Both the position numbers and the translations under genes were made by a program. Below the pieces are notes generated by a model that ran no database searches, was not told the DNA's origin, and saw nothing but the letters and a program-made list of their open reading frames with translations. Shown piece by piece: positions 42,249-51,019 of a stretch of 64,000 bases of DNA. The stretch is taken from contig NZ_LJHY01000016.1 of assembly GCF_001295795.1 (NCBI RefSeq), forward strand, positions 62,001-126,000, in the 5' to 3' direction. The DNA is from Novosphingobium sp. AAP83. Its GTDB lineage: Bacteria > Pseudomonadota > Alphaproteobacteria > Sphingomonadales > Sphingomonadaceae. Numbering within the stretch: position 1 is the stretch's first letter; every line of letters begins with the position of its first letter.

Positions 42249-44258
42249 TTGCTTTATCGCTCCAACCTGCTGGGTTCGGATCTGACCGTAACCAATTTCG
42301 GCGGCGGAAACACGTCGGCCAAACTGACAGAAACCGATCCGTTGACCGGCGAGGCGGTTGAAGTGCTTTGGGTCAAAGGTTCGGGCGGCGATATTGGCTC
42401 GATGAAGCTGGGCGGGTTTTCGACGCTTTATCAAGAAAAGCTGCTGGGGCTCGAAGTGCATTATGCTGGCCCCGAAGATGACGATAAAATGGTGGGTTGC
42501 CTGCCACACTGCACATTCAATCTGAACAACCGTGCGGCCAGCATAGATACGCCCCTGCACTCGCTGCTTCCCTTTGCCCACGTTGATCATGTCCACCCTG
42601 ATGCCATCATCGCACTGGCAGCATCCGCCGGAGGCGAAGCTGCGACTAAGGCAATCTGGGGTGGCAAGATCGGTTGGCTGCCGTGGAAGCGCCCCGGCTA
42701 CACGCTAGGCGTCATGCTGCGCAATTATGTTGCAGCAAATCCCCAGGTTAACGGTGTAATGCTTGCTGGCCACGGGATCATCTGCTGGGCCGATAGCGCA
42801 AGGGCTTGCTACGAACATACGCTCAAGTTGATTGCCGATGCTGCAACTTACCTGAACTCGAAGCTGGTGAATAAACCTGCATTTGGTGGCCAGATCGTTG
42901 TACCTAATCCTGACCGTGCGGCGATTGCTGCCGATCTTATGCCGCGCCTACGCGGAATGATGATCGGAGCGCGCGCCAAGCTTGGTCATTATTCGGATGA
43001 TGCCGAAACGCTTGAATTCACAGGCTCTGCCGATTTCATACGCCTTGCAGCTTTGGGCACATCCTGCCCCGATCACTTCTTGCGCACCAAGATTGCACCG
43101 CTTGCGCTGGATCCTGCAAAGCTGCAAGACGATGTATACCTTGAAAGCCAAATCTCGGATTACCGCGCGATGTACGCTACTTATTATGAGCGGTGCAAAC
43201 GTCAGAATTCGCCAGCCATTCGCGATTCCAACCCCATCGTCGTTCTCGTTCCCGGCGTTGGCCGCATCACGTTTGCAGGCGACAAGACGACCGCAAGGCT
43301 AGCGGGTGAGTTTTACGGCAACGCGATCAACGTGATGCGCGGCGCCGAGGCCATCGGCGGCTACATCGCGCTTGATGAACAAGAAGCCTTCGACATCGAA
43401 TATTGGCTGCTTAAGGAAGCCAAGCTACAGCGTATGCCCGCATCAAAACCGCTGGTGAGCAAGATTGCGCTCGTCACCGGTGGTGCTGGCGGGATTGGCG
43501 CTGCCAGCGCTGCGCGCTTGCTGCGTGAAGGGGCCTGCGTGATGCTGGCTGACCGTGATGCAACCGCTATCGAAGATGTCCACGCAGCCTTTGCCTCCCA
43601 ATTCGGTAAGGACGTCATTCGCTCTACAGTATGCGACGTGACTGATGAAGCTCAGATACAAGCGGCCTTTGATGCAACGGCGCGCGAATTTGGCGGCCTT
43701 GATGTGCTCGTGGCCAATGCCGGTATTGCGTCGTCTGCGGCGCTTGAAGACACGACGATCGATCTTTGGAACCGCAACTATGATGTGCTGGCGCGCGGGT
43801 ATTTCCTGACCGCCCGTGCCGCTTGGCCTTTGCTGAAACGGATGAAGGCGCTAGGCGGAACCTCAGTGGTATTCATCGGATCGAAAAACGGTGTTGCAGC
43901 TGCCACCAACGCCAGCGCCTATGCTTCGGCCAAAGCTGCCGCAAATCACCTCGCACGCTGTCTGGCGCTCGAAGGTGCCCCCGCTGGCATCCGGGTGAAT
44001 ACCGTCAATCCTGATGCGGTGATCAAGGGAAGTCGAATTTGGGATGGCGATTGGCGACAGGAGCGGGCCGGCGCACACGGAATTGATTCCGGTGCCGAGC
44101 TTGAGGAACATTATCGCAAGCGTTCAATGCTGGGACGCGATGTCCTGCCAGCAGATATAGCCGAAGCTGTGTACTTCCTCGCAAGCGACATGTCTGCCAA
44201 GTCTACCGGCAACATGATCAATGTCGATGCAGGCAATGCACAAGCTTTCACGCGCTGA
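42249..44258 (+). CDS. rhaD: bifunctional rhamnulose-1-phosphate aldolase / short-chain alcohol dehydrogenase
   Basis: 669 residues from TTG 42249, the first usable start after the amber at 42207. Residues 1-about 390 form the class II aldolase domain (NFGGGNTSAK, zinc His in HVDHVHPDAI and AGHG). Residues about 398-669 form an SDR domain (LVTGGAGGIG, VANAG, YASAKAA). The aldolase splits rhamnulose-1-phosphate to DHAP and L-lactaldehyde, which the SDR domain oxidises. If the amber is real, protein may come from reinitiation, losing about 37 residues. L-rhamnose isomerase follows 25 bases on. Confidence 0.9.
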   Translation: MLYRSNLLGSDLTVTNFGGGNTSAKLTETDPLTGEAVEVLWVKGSGGDIGSMKLGGFSTLYQEKLLGLEVHYAGPEDDDKMVGCLPHCTFNLNNRAASIDTPLHSLLPFAHVDHVHPDAIIALAASAGGEAATKAIWGGKIGWLPWKRPGYTLGVMLRNYVAANPQVNGVMLAGHGIICWADSARACYEHTLKLIADAATYLNSKLVNKPAFGGQIVVPNPDRAAIAADLMPRLRGMMIGARAKLGHYSDDAETLEFTGSADFIRLAALGTSCPDHFLRTKIAPLALDPAKLQDDVYLESQISDYRAMYATYYERCKRQNSPAIRDSNPIVVLVPGVGRITFAGDKTTARLAGEFYGNAINVMRGAEAIGGYIALDEQEAFDIEYWLLKEAKLQRMPASKPLVSKIALVTGGAGGIGAASAARLLREGACVMLADRDATAIEDVHAAFASQFGKDVIRSTVCDVTDEAQIQAAFDATAREFGGLDVLVANAGIASSAALEDTTIDLWNRNYDVLARGYFLTARAAWPLLKRMKALGGTSVVFIGSKNGVAAATNASAYASAKAAANHLARCLALEGAPAGIRVNTVNPDAVIKGSRIWDGDWRQERAGAHGIDSGAELEEHYRKRSMLGRDVLPADIAEAVYFLASDMSAKSTGNMINVDAGNAQAFTR

Positions 44259-44283
44259 ACACCGGGCAGAGGAAACCATAAAC

Positions 44284-45591
44284 ATGAGCAATTTGCCCAT
44301 TTCTGCCGATTTGATTGCAGAGCACAATGCCGTCCGCACCGACGCGCTGGAGGATGATTACGCTGCCCTTGGCCGCAAGCTGGCGCGCACAGGTGTTGAC
44401 ATCGCAGCGGTGAAAGCACGCCTGGCCGATTTTTCCGTCGCAGTGCCTTCGTGGGGCGCAGGACGCGGCGGCACGCGCTTTGCCAAGTTCCCGATCCCAG
44501 GTGAGCCCACCAATATCCACGAAAAACTGGCCGACTGCGCGGTCATCAACCAGCTATCGCAAATGACGCCGCGCGTAAGCCCGCATTTCCCTTGGGACAA
44601 AGTCAGCGATTTTGCCGGCTTGCGCGAGGAAGCGGCCAGCCTTGGCCTCGGCTTTGATGCGGTCAATTCGAATACCTTCCAGGATCAACCGGGCCAGGCG
44701 CACAGCTACAGCACCGGTTCGTTATCCTCGACTATCGAGGCGACGCGCCAACAGGCGGTGGAGCACAATATCGAGTGCATAGAAATTGGCCGCCAACTCG
44801 GTTCGACCGACCTGACCGTGTGGGTTGGGGATGGTACCAACTTCCCCGGCCAGCAGGATTTTGTCCGCAGCCTTGATCGTTATCTCGACGCAGCCTCACA
44901 AGTTTATGCCGCTTTGCCAGATGATTGGCAGATGCTGCTCGAACACAAGATGTTCGAACCGGCCTTTTATTCGACCGTGATCTCGGATTGGGGTTCTTCG
45001 ATTTTGGCCGCTCAAGAGCTTGGCCCCAAAGCCAAATGTCTGGTCGATCTGGGACACCATGCGCCGAATATGAATATCGAGCAGATCGTGGCCCGCCTGC
45101 ACCGCTTCGGCAAGCTTGGCGGGTTCCATTTCAACGACAGCAAGTATGGTGATGACGATCTGGATTCAGGATCAATCAACCCACACCAGTTGTTCCTCGT
45201 GTTCAATGAACTTGTAGAGGCAGAAGCCAATCCGCGCGCCAATGAGCGTGAGGGGGGCTTCAACCCCAGTTACATGATCGACCAATCGCATAACGTGACA
45301 GATCCGATTGAATCCATGCTGTCGTCGGCCGAAGCTATCGCCCAGTGCTTTGCAAAGGCTGTTCTGGTGGATCGCGAGGCTCTGCATGAGGCGCAGGCAT
45401 CGAACGACACGATGATGGCGTTCCAGGCACTGCGCCGGGCCTACAATGTTGATGTAAGCCCGATTATTGCCAAGGCGCGCGCCGAAGCAGGTGGCGCTAT
45501 TGACGTTCTGGCGGCTTACCGGAAAAGCGGATGGCGGCAGCGCAAGGCGCAGGAACGCAAAGCAGTGGGTCTGGGCGCGGGCATCGTCTGA
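44284..45591 (+). CDS. rhaI: L-rhamnose isomerase
   Basis: 435 residues from ATG 44284 (GAGGAAAC upstream). The TIM-barrel protein matches the L-rhamnose isomerase / sugar isomerase family found with the aldolase-dehydrogenase fusion rather than the E. coli RhaA type. Metal ligands sit in LEHKMFEPAFYSTVI, LVDLGHHAPNMN and FHFNDSKYGDDDLDSG. It converts L-rhamnose to L-rhamnulose as the first step of the pathway, and it shares a transcript with the aldolase. Confidence 0.9.
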   Translation: MSNLPISADLIAEHNAVRTDALEDDYAALGRKLARTGVDIAAVKARLADFSVAVPSWGAGRGGTRFAKFPIPGEPTNIHEKLADCAVINQLSQMTPRVSPHFPWDKVSDFAGLREEAASLGLGFDAVNSNTFQDQPGQAHSYSTGSLSSTIEATRQQAVEHNIECIEIGRQLGSTDLTVWVGDGTNFPGQQDFVRSLDRYLDAASQVYAALPDDWQMLLEHKMFEPAFYSTVISDWGSSILAAQELGPKAKCLVDLGHHAPNMNIEQIVARLHRFGKLGGFHFNDSKYGDDDLDSGSINPHQLFLVFNELVEAEANPRANEREGGFNPSYMIDQSHNVTDPIESMLSSAEAIAQCFAKAVLVDREALHEAQASNDTMMAFQALRRAYNVDVSPIIAKARAEAGGAIDVLAAYRKSGWRQRKAQERKAVGLGAGIV

Positions 45592-45600
45592 TGCCCGATC

Positions 45601-45639
45601 CAGGTTAGCGTGAGGTCACGTTGATTGCACGCTAACCTG
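45601..45639. repeat. long inverted repeat after the rhamnose isomerase gene
   Basis: CAGGTTAGCGTG and CACGCTAACCTG are perfect 12-base arms, 15 bases apart. A second repeat, CGTGA-GG-TCACG (45609-45620), overlaps it. No T-run follows, so it is an imperfect terminator or a regulatory site. The arms contain GTTAGCG/CGCTAAC, the same half-sequence as the xylose operator at 48192. Confidence 0.5.
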
Positions 45640-45674
45640 CAAGTTGACGGACATTGTTGACAGGTCCACAAGTA

Positions 45675-45687
45675 TGTCATAGTGACA
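45675..45687. promoter_or_regulatory. probable Rrf2 operator
   Basis: TGTCA-TAG-TGACA is a perfect inverted repeat 24 bases before the Rrf2 gene start. Rrf2 proteins often autoregulate through short dyads in this place. Confidence 0.45.
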
Positions 45688-45710
45688 ACGACACACAGAC
45701 GGAGAGTGTC

Positions 45711-46157
45711 ATGCCAACCAGTACACGCTTTGCAGTTGCGGTTCATGTGTTGACCGCGCTTGCAGTCAGTGATGGCAAGCCGATGCGGTCCGAAGACCTG
45801 GCATTCTCGGCCAACACTGGAGCAGTGGTTATCAGGGGGCTGCTGTCCCGCCTGAATGACGCAGGGCTGACCCGCTCCCAGCTTGGCGCTGGCGGAGGGG
45901 CCTTGTTGGCAAAGCCTTCAAATGAAATCAGGCTGATTGATGTCTACGAAGCGGTTGAGGATACGGAATTGTTTTCGACCCATCGCACGCCGCCTTGCCA
46001 GAGCTGTGCGGTGGGCGGCAACATTCTGGCCGCAATGCAGCCAGTACTTGCCCAGGCCCGTCACGCCATGGAGAGCGAGCTGGCAGCATCGTCCATTGCC
46101 GATATAGCAACGGAAGTAGCGCGGCTGGGCAAGTTCTCGATCCCACTGGTGTGGTGA
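45711..46157 (+). CDS. Rrf2 family transcriptional regulator
   Basis: 148 residues from ATG 45711 (GGAGAG upstream); the frame opens 19 codons earlier. TRFAVAVHVLTALA, then a winged helix with RGLLSRLNDAGLTRSQLGAGGGALLAKP, is the Rrf2 pattern. The cysteine region has only a CQSC pair plus flanking residues, not the three spaced cysteines of the Fe-S IscR/NsrR type. It may be a redox or ligand sensor. The F420-type reductase gene follows on the same strand and may be its target. Confidence 0.86.
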   Translation: MPTSTRFAVAVHVLTALAVSDGKPMRSEDLAFSANTGAVVIRGLLSRLNDAGLTRSQLGAGGGALLAKPSNEIRLIDVYEAVEDTELFSTHRTPPCQSCAVGGNILAAMQPVLAQARHAMESELAASSIADIATEVARLGKFSIPLVW

Positions 46158-46235
46158 TGCTTTGGCCATAAATGTCATTACGTCATCGACGCACAAATAT
46201 AGGGTAAAAGCTCACGCCGGGCCAATCTTCCCGAT

Positions 46236-46262
46236 CCATCTGCCCGCCGGGGTGACAGATGG
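46236..46262. repeat. inverted repeat before the NADP-oxidoreductase-like gene
   Basis: CCATCTG and CAGATGG, 13 bases apart, lie in the 139-base gap after the Rrf2 gene, 34 bases before the next start. It may be an operator or a leader hairpin. Confidence 0.3.
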
Positions 46263-46296
46263 TGATCTGCAACCAACCCCGCTTCTGGAGAATGAC

Positions 46297-46941
46297 ATGA
46301 GCATTGGCATTATCGGTTCAGGCGCACTGGGTTCAAGCTTGGCGCGCGCTTTCGCCAGAAAAGGAATCCACGCGATCATTTCCAACAGCCGAGGCCCTGA
46401 ATCGCTGGCTCCGCTTGTGGAGGAACTGGGCGGATCGATTACCGCCGGCACGGTTAAGGACGCCGCCAGCGCCGATATCGTCATCGCCGCCATCCGCTGG
46501 TCAGACGCAGAACGCGTCCTGGGTGCCCTGCCCGCATGGAACGGCCGAATTGTTGTGGACGGCACGAATGCGGTCGAATTCCTCGTTCCAGGTTCGCCCG
46601 AAACCAGAGACCCCGCCAATCCGCTGGCCGCTTATGGCATCAAGGCGATTGATCTTGGGACTAGGCATTCAAGCGAAATATTCAGCGGATTTGTTCCGGG
46701 TGCGCGGGTTGTAAAGGCATTTAACCACCTTGATGTAAACGTTCTGTCTGAACCCGAAACTGTTGGCGGCCACCGTGTGTTGTTCTATTCAGGTGATGAA
46801 GCAGCCGCTAAGGCGGCTGTGCGCAAGGTCATTGAAGACACAGGCTTCTTCCCGGTTGATCTCGGGACGCTAGACGTTGGTGGCCCACTAGCCTCACTGC
46901 CGTTCGGTGCCCTATCGAACCACAACTTCATCAAGATCTAA
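46297..46941 (+). CDS. NADPH-dependent F420-reductase-like / NAD(P)-binding protein
   Basis: 214 residues from ATG 46297 (CTGGAG upstream). The N-terminal Rossmann motif GIIGSGALGSSLA (residues 4-16), then NSRGPESL, matches the coenzyme-F420-dependent NADP oxidoreductase domain family (PF03807). NHLDVN and GDEAAAKAAVRKVIEDTGFFPVDLG in the second half are typical. Sphingomonads are not expected to use F420, so it is probably an NADP-binding reductase of the same family with another substrate. It ends before a convergent LacI gene. Confidence 0.82.
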   Translation: MSIGIIGSGALGSSLARAFARKGIHAIISNSRGPESLAPLVEELGGSITAGTVKDAASADIVIAAIRWSDAERVLGALPAWNGRIVVDGTNAVEFLVPGSPETRDPANPLAAYGIKAIDLGTRHSSEIFSGFVPGARVVKAFNHLDVNVLSEPETVGGHRVLFYSGDEAAAKAAVRKVIEDTGFFPVDLGTLDVGGPLASLPFGALSNHNFIKI

Positions 46942-46956
46942 TGCTGGTCGCTGCGT

Positions 46957-46978
46957 GGGCCTGTTCCAAAACAGGCCC
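46957..46978. terminator. hairpin between convergent genes
   Basis: GGGCCTGTT pairs perfectly with AACAGGCCC around CCAA, 15 bases after the stop of the reductase gene. It has no T-run, so intrinsic termination is uncertain. A longer-spaced GTGGTCA/TGACCAC pair follows in the same gap, which ends at the LacI gene. Confidence 0.45.
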
Positions 46979-47056
46979 CCAGTGGTGGTCAACGTTGTTT
47001 GCGTTCGGCTGCGTGACCACGGCAGATACCAAAACGACTTTAAACCGAGGTTTTGC

Positions 47057-48133
47057 TCAGCGCGCTAGCCCGTCAGATGCGCGTTTGATAAGTTCGAATT
47101 GCAGCCTCTGGTGCTGAAGCGGGACTCCTGCTCCCTGCCGGCCTGCTTCCTGCCGGACAGCCTCGGTCAGGCTACACACCGCAGCTTGCGACATGGCAGC
47201 AATAGGTTGGCGGATTGTTGTTAATTCGGGCCAAATGGCGCGCGCCATTGCCGTGTCGTCAAATCCTGTGATCGAAAGATCGTGCGGCACCTCCAAGCCG
47301 CAACGGTGTGCAACAGCCACAGCGGCGGCGGCCATATCATCATTGCAAGCAAAGATTGCGGTAGGCCGCGGGGCAAGCGCAAGCAACTGCTCGGCGGCCC
47401 GCAAGCCGGATCGATACGTAAAGTCGCCGGTTTCGATCAGCGCAGGATCAAGATCGATCCCAGCCTTGGCCAAAGCGGCTTCGTATCCGCCTACCCGCAA
47501 TGCGCTGGTCATTTGATTGGGATTGCCCGCTATCAACCCAATGCGCATGTGCCCTTGCGCGATCAGATGCGCCGTCATCGCATAAGCTGCCGCCTCATCA
47601 TCAATCGTGATAACAGTTCCCCCCAGACCGGGAGCGCCTGTCGCTATGCGGGCAAACTCCAGACCGGCAGCGTCAAGTGCGGCAATCAGGTTTGCGTCAT
47701 CACACAACGGTGGCGGCAAAATCACTCCGTCAATGCGGGATTTGCGCAAGCGGGCAGCAAGAGCCTTTGCGGTTTCAGGCGGGTTGAATTGTTCGACCAC
47801 CAGCATGGCATCGCTGACACTGGCCTGCTCCAGACTGCCGATGAGCAGTTCGCTAAGGTACGCAGCGCTGGGATTCGTATGGAGCAGCGCGATCCGCACT
47901 TGCCGCCTCCCCGCCAGACTTCGTGCGGCGCGATTTGGCACATAACCTAGTTCAGAAATCGCCTTTGCCACTTTTTGCCGTGTGACATCAATTACGCGCG
48001 GATCGTCATTCACCACACGGCTGACGGTCATGGCAGAAACGCTGGCGTGGCGGGCAACATCAGTCAGGGTCACACTGCGTTCACCACCTCGCCGCCCCTG
48101 CTGTACCAATCCGGATGTTTCGCGCGGTGCCAT
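47057..48133 (-). CDS. LacI family transcriptional regulator, probable xylose repressor
   Basis: 358 residues. Residues about 22-70 are the LacI DNA-binding domain (VTLTDVARHASVSAMTVSRVVND, then VPNRAARSLAG as the hinge helix). The rest is a periplasmic-binding-protein-like sensor with AIFACNDDMAAAAVAVAHRCGLEVP near the C-terminus. It is divergent from xylB-xylA with a perfect palindromic site between them, so control by xylose is likely. The TAAGGCACG before ATG 48133 is a modest ribosome site. Confidence 0.9.
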   Translation of the reverse strand: MAPRETSGLVQQGRRGGERSVTLTDVARHASVSAMTVSRVVNDDPRVIDVTRQKVAKAISELGYVPNRAARSLAGRRQVRIALLHTNPSAAYLSELLIGSLEQASVSDAMLVVEQFNPPETAKALAARLRKSRIDGVILPPPLCDDANLIAALDAAGLEFARIATGAPGLGGTVITIDDEAAAYAMTAHLIAQGHMRIGLIAGNPNQMTSALRVGGYEAALAKAGIDLDPALIETGDFTYRSGLRAAEQLLALAPRPTAIFACNDDMAAAAVAVAHRCGLEVPHDLSITGFDDTAMARAIWPELTTIRQPIAAMSQAAVCSLTEAVRQEAGRQGAGVPLQHQRLQFELIKRASDGLAR

Positions 48134-48191
48134 CGTGCCTTAGCTAGCCGGTTGATCGTGGCTTGCAAACCTGTGCTTGCCAAATAGGTTG

Positions 48192-48205
48192 TGTTAGCGC
48201 TAACA
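48192..48205. promoter_or_regulatory. LacI-type operator for the xylose genes
   Basis: TGTTAGCGCTAACA is a perfect 14-base palindrome with the central CG step typical of LacI-family operators. It stands 31 bases before the xylB start in the gap shared with the LacI gene. Confidence 0.75.
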
Positions 48206-48236
48206 TTGCCGTAGAGAGTATGCGAAAAGGTCAGCA

Positions 48237-49676
48237 ATGTTTCTTGGCATCGATATCGGCACGTCAGGCGTAAAGGCTGCCTTGCTGGAAGCAGACGGCA
48301 CAATTGCGGCGCAAGCCAGTGCTCCATTATCGGTAAGTCGTGCGCACCCCGGATGGTCAGAACAGGATCCGGATGCCTGGATGCAGGCGACGGATACGGC
48401 AGTCCTCGGCCTTCCGGCTGCGATGCGCCATGTAGTCGAAGGCATCGGGCTTGCCGGACAGATGCACGGCGCCACCTTGCTGGACGCTGCTGACAAACCG
48501 CTCCGGCCCGCCATCTTGTGGAACGATGGTCGCAGCTTTGCCCAATGCGCGGAACTTGAACGGATCGAACCGCGTGCACAGGCGATCACCGGTAACATCG
48601 CGATGCCGGGCTTCACCGCACCCAAGCTTGCTTGGGTGCGCGCCCACGAACCTGACCTTTTTGCGCAAGTCCGCACTGTGTTGCTGCCCAAGGACTATGT
48701 GCGGCTTTGCCTGACGGGCGATAAAGCATCCGACATGGCGGACAGCGCCGGTACGCTCTGGCTTGATGTGGCCGCGCGCGAGTGGTCCGATGCCATGCTC
48801 GGCGCCACCGGCCTCACCCGCAATCACATGCCGCGCCTTTATGAAGGGAGCGAGATTACCGGCACGCTATCGGCGCAAACCGCCGCGCGTTGGGGCATGG
48901 GCAGTGTGCCCGTGGCTGCAGGCGGCGGTGATAACGCAGCGGGTGCTGCAGGCGTTGGCGTTGTGGCAGATGGCGATGCCCTGCTTTCGCTGGGGACATC
49001 AGGCGTGATCTTTGTAACGACCGCCAAGTTCCAGCCCAACCCCGCGCGCGCGGTCCATGCGTTTTGCCATTGCCTGCCGGATTTATGGCATCAGATGAGC
49101 GTGCACTTGTCAGCAGCCAGTTGCATCGATTGGGCTGCTCGGCTGGCCGGAATGGACGTGCTCGCTCTAATGGCACTCGCCGAGGCCGCCGGTCCTGACT
49201 GCGGGCCTGAACTGTTTCTGCCCTATCTTTCAGGTGAACGGACACCGCATAACGACCCAGACGTGCGCGGGGCTTTCATGCGCCTTGATAATGAAACCGA
49301 TCCCGCACGCCTTGGTGCAGCAGTGCTTGAAGGCGTGGCCTTTGCCCATGCTGACGGGTTGGACGCCTTGCGTGAAGCCGGAACTGTAATCGATGCGGTG
49401 TCGGTGGTCGGTGGTGGTGCACGATCCCGCCATTGGGGCAAAATTCTGGCTTCGGTGCTGGACGTACAGTTGAATTATCTTGAAGGCGGTGAAGTCGGCC
49501 CTGCACTTGGCGCAGCCAAGCTGGCACAGATTGCCGTCACAGGCGCAAATCCAGCCGAGGTGTGCCAGCGCCCGCCCCTTCTCTTTAGTATAGAACCTGA
49601 TTCCGAACTCTCCGCGCGCCTTGCCCCGAAGCGCGCCGCCTTCCGTGCTGCTTACGGCACAGTCCGCGATCTCTGA
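48237..49676 (+). CDS. xylB: xylulokinase
   Basis: 479 residues of the FGGY family, of xylulokinase length. The N-terminal ATP-binding block is [16 protein letters not shown], followed by [13 protein letters not shown] and [10 protein letters not shown] (substrate pocket), and the later [11 protein letters not shown] and [18 protein letters not shown] (ATP site). It phosphorylates D-xylulose made by the isomerase encoded 11 bases downstream. It is controlled, by position, through the palindrome at 48192. Confidence 0.93.
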   Translation: MFLGIDIGTSGVKAALLEADGTIAAQASAPLSVSRAHPGWSEQDPDAWMQATDTAVLGLPAAMRHVVEGIGLAGQMHGATLLDAADKPLRPAILWNDGRSFAQCAELERIEPRAQAITGNIAMPGFTAPKLAWVRAHEPDLFAQVRTVLLPKDYVRLCLTGDKASDMADSAGTLWLDVAAREWSDAMLGATGLTRNHMPRLYEGSEITGTLSAQTAARWGMGSVPVAAGGGDNAAGAAGVGVVADGDALLSLGTSGVIFVTTAKFQPNPARAVHAFCHCLPDLWHQMSVHLSAASCIDWAARLAGMDVLALMALAEAAGPDCGPELFLPYLSGERTPHNDPDVRGAFMRLDNETDPARLGAAVLEGVAFAHADGLDALREAGTVIDAVSVVGGGARSRHWGKILASVLDVQLNYLEGGEVGPALGAAKLAQIAVTGANPAEVCQRPPLLFSIEPDSELSARLAPKRAAFRAAYGTVRDL

Positions 49677-49687
49677 AAGGAAACCTC

Positions 49688-51001
49688 ATGTCTGCCAGTT
49701 ATTTCGCTGATTTTGCTACGGTCCGCTATGAAGGGCCAGATAGCGACAATGACCTTGCCTATCGCTGGTATGACAAAGACCGCGTGGTTCTGGGCAAGCG
49801 CATGGAAGACCATCTGCGCTTTGCGGTGTGCATGTGGCACACGTTCTGCTGGCCCGGTAGCGATGTATTTGGAGCAGGCACGTTCACCCGCCCGTGGCTT
49901 ATCGGCCCCAACGACGCAGCAGCCGCCAAAGCGAAGCGTGAAGCCGCACTGGCTTTTGTCGAAAAGCTGGATGTGCCTTTCTATTGCTTCCATGATGTCG
50001 ATGTGATGGCCGAAGCCGACGGCATTGCCGATTTCCGCAAGAGCTTTGCCGAAGCTGTCGATCATCTAGAAGAACTGCAAAGTCATCATGGCCGCAAGCT
50101 GTTGTGGGGCACCGCCAACCTGTTCAGCCACCCGCGGTATATGGCAGGGGCTGCTACCAATCCGGATCCAGAAGTTTGGGCATGGGGCGCATCACAAGTG
50201 CGCGATGCGTTGGAGGCGACACACCGTCTGGGAGGGGCAAATTATGTGTTGTGGGGTGGCCGTGAAGGCTATGACACCATCCTCAACACCGAGCTTGGCA
50301 TCGAGCAGGAGAACTTCGGCCGTTTCCTTAGTCTCGTCGTTGATCACAAGCACCGCATCGGCTTTAAAGGTACTATCCTGATCGAGCCGAAGCCGCACGA
50401 GCCGACCAAGCATCAGTATGATTTCGATACGCAGACCGTTTACGGCTTCCTCAAGCGGTTCGGGCTGGAGAACGAGGTCAAAGTCAATATCGAGGCGAAT
50501 CACGCGACGCTTTCAGGCCATACGTTTGAACACGAACTGGCAATGGCACGCGCTCTGGGCATTTTCGGATCAATCGATGCCAATCGCGGCGATCACCAGA
50601 ATGGCTGGGACACCGATCAATTTCCCAATTCGGTTGAAGAACTGACGCTGGCGATGCTCGAACTTATCCGTGCAGGCGGGTTCAGCGATGGCGGCTTCAA
50701 CTTCGATGCCAAAGTGCGCCGCCAATCCATTGATGCCGTGGATTTGTTCCATGGCCACATCGGCGGGATCGATACAATCGCCCACGCTTTGGTCAAGGCG
50801 GCGGCAGTTATCGAAGACGGCAAACTGGATGCATTCCGCAGCCAGCGCTATGCCGGATGGCAAGGCGCGCTGGGCCGCAAAATCCACGCAGACGGCACGA
50901 CTCTGGCCACCATTGCCGATCTTGCGGTAGACCGCAACCTTGCACCGGTGCGGCAATCGGGTCGTCAGGAATGGTGCGAAAACCTGATCAACCGCGTCTG
51001 A
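49688..51001 (+). CDS. xylA: xylose isomerase
   Basis: 437 residues of the class II (long) xylose isomerase type. Landmarks are [19 protein letters not shown] with the catalytic His H51, [35 protein letters not shown] and [18 protein letters not shown], which together supply the two metal sites and the catalytic Lys. It converts D-xylose to D-xylulose and works with the kinase upstream. AAAGGAAACC precedes the ATG. The gene ends 18 bases before the convergent sulfatase gene. Confidence 0.95.
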   Translation: MSASYFADFATVRYEGPDSDNDLAYRWYDKDRVVLGKRMEDHLRFAVCMWHTFCWPGSDVFGAGTFTRPWLIGPNDAAAAKAKREAALAFVEKLDVPFYCFHDVDVMAEADGIADFRKSFAEAVDHLEELQSHHGRKLLWGTANLFSHPRYMAGAATNPDPEVWAWGASQVRDALEATHRLGGANYVLWGGREGYDTILNTELGIEQENFGRFLSLVVDHKHRIGFKGTILIEPKPHEPTKHQYDFDTQTVYGFLKRFGLENEVKVNIEANHATLSGHTFEHELAMARALGIFGSIDANRGDHQNGWDTDQFPNSVEELTLAMLELIRAGGFSDGGFNFDAKVRRQSIDAVDLFHGHIGGIDTIAHALVKAAAVIEDGKLDAFRSQRYAGWQGALGRKIHADGTTLATIADLAVDRNLAPVRQSGRQEWCENLINRV

Positions 51002-51019
51002 CGCAAGGGGCCGGACAGG

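Noticed and set aside
42249..44258. Aldolase/dehydrogenase gene as a fully dead pseudogene
   Set aside because: Both domains are intact after the amber, and a TTG start just before the conserved core could give a nearly complete protein. It is kept as a CDS with the damaged start listed separately.
46942..47056. GTGGTCA/TGACCAC pair and AAACC-GA-GGTTT as terminators
   Set aside because: The first has a long loop and no T-run; the second would have a two-base loop. Neither supports termination by itself.
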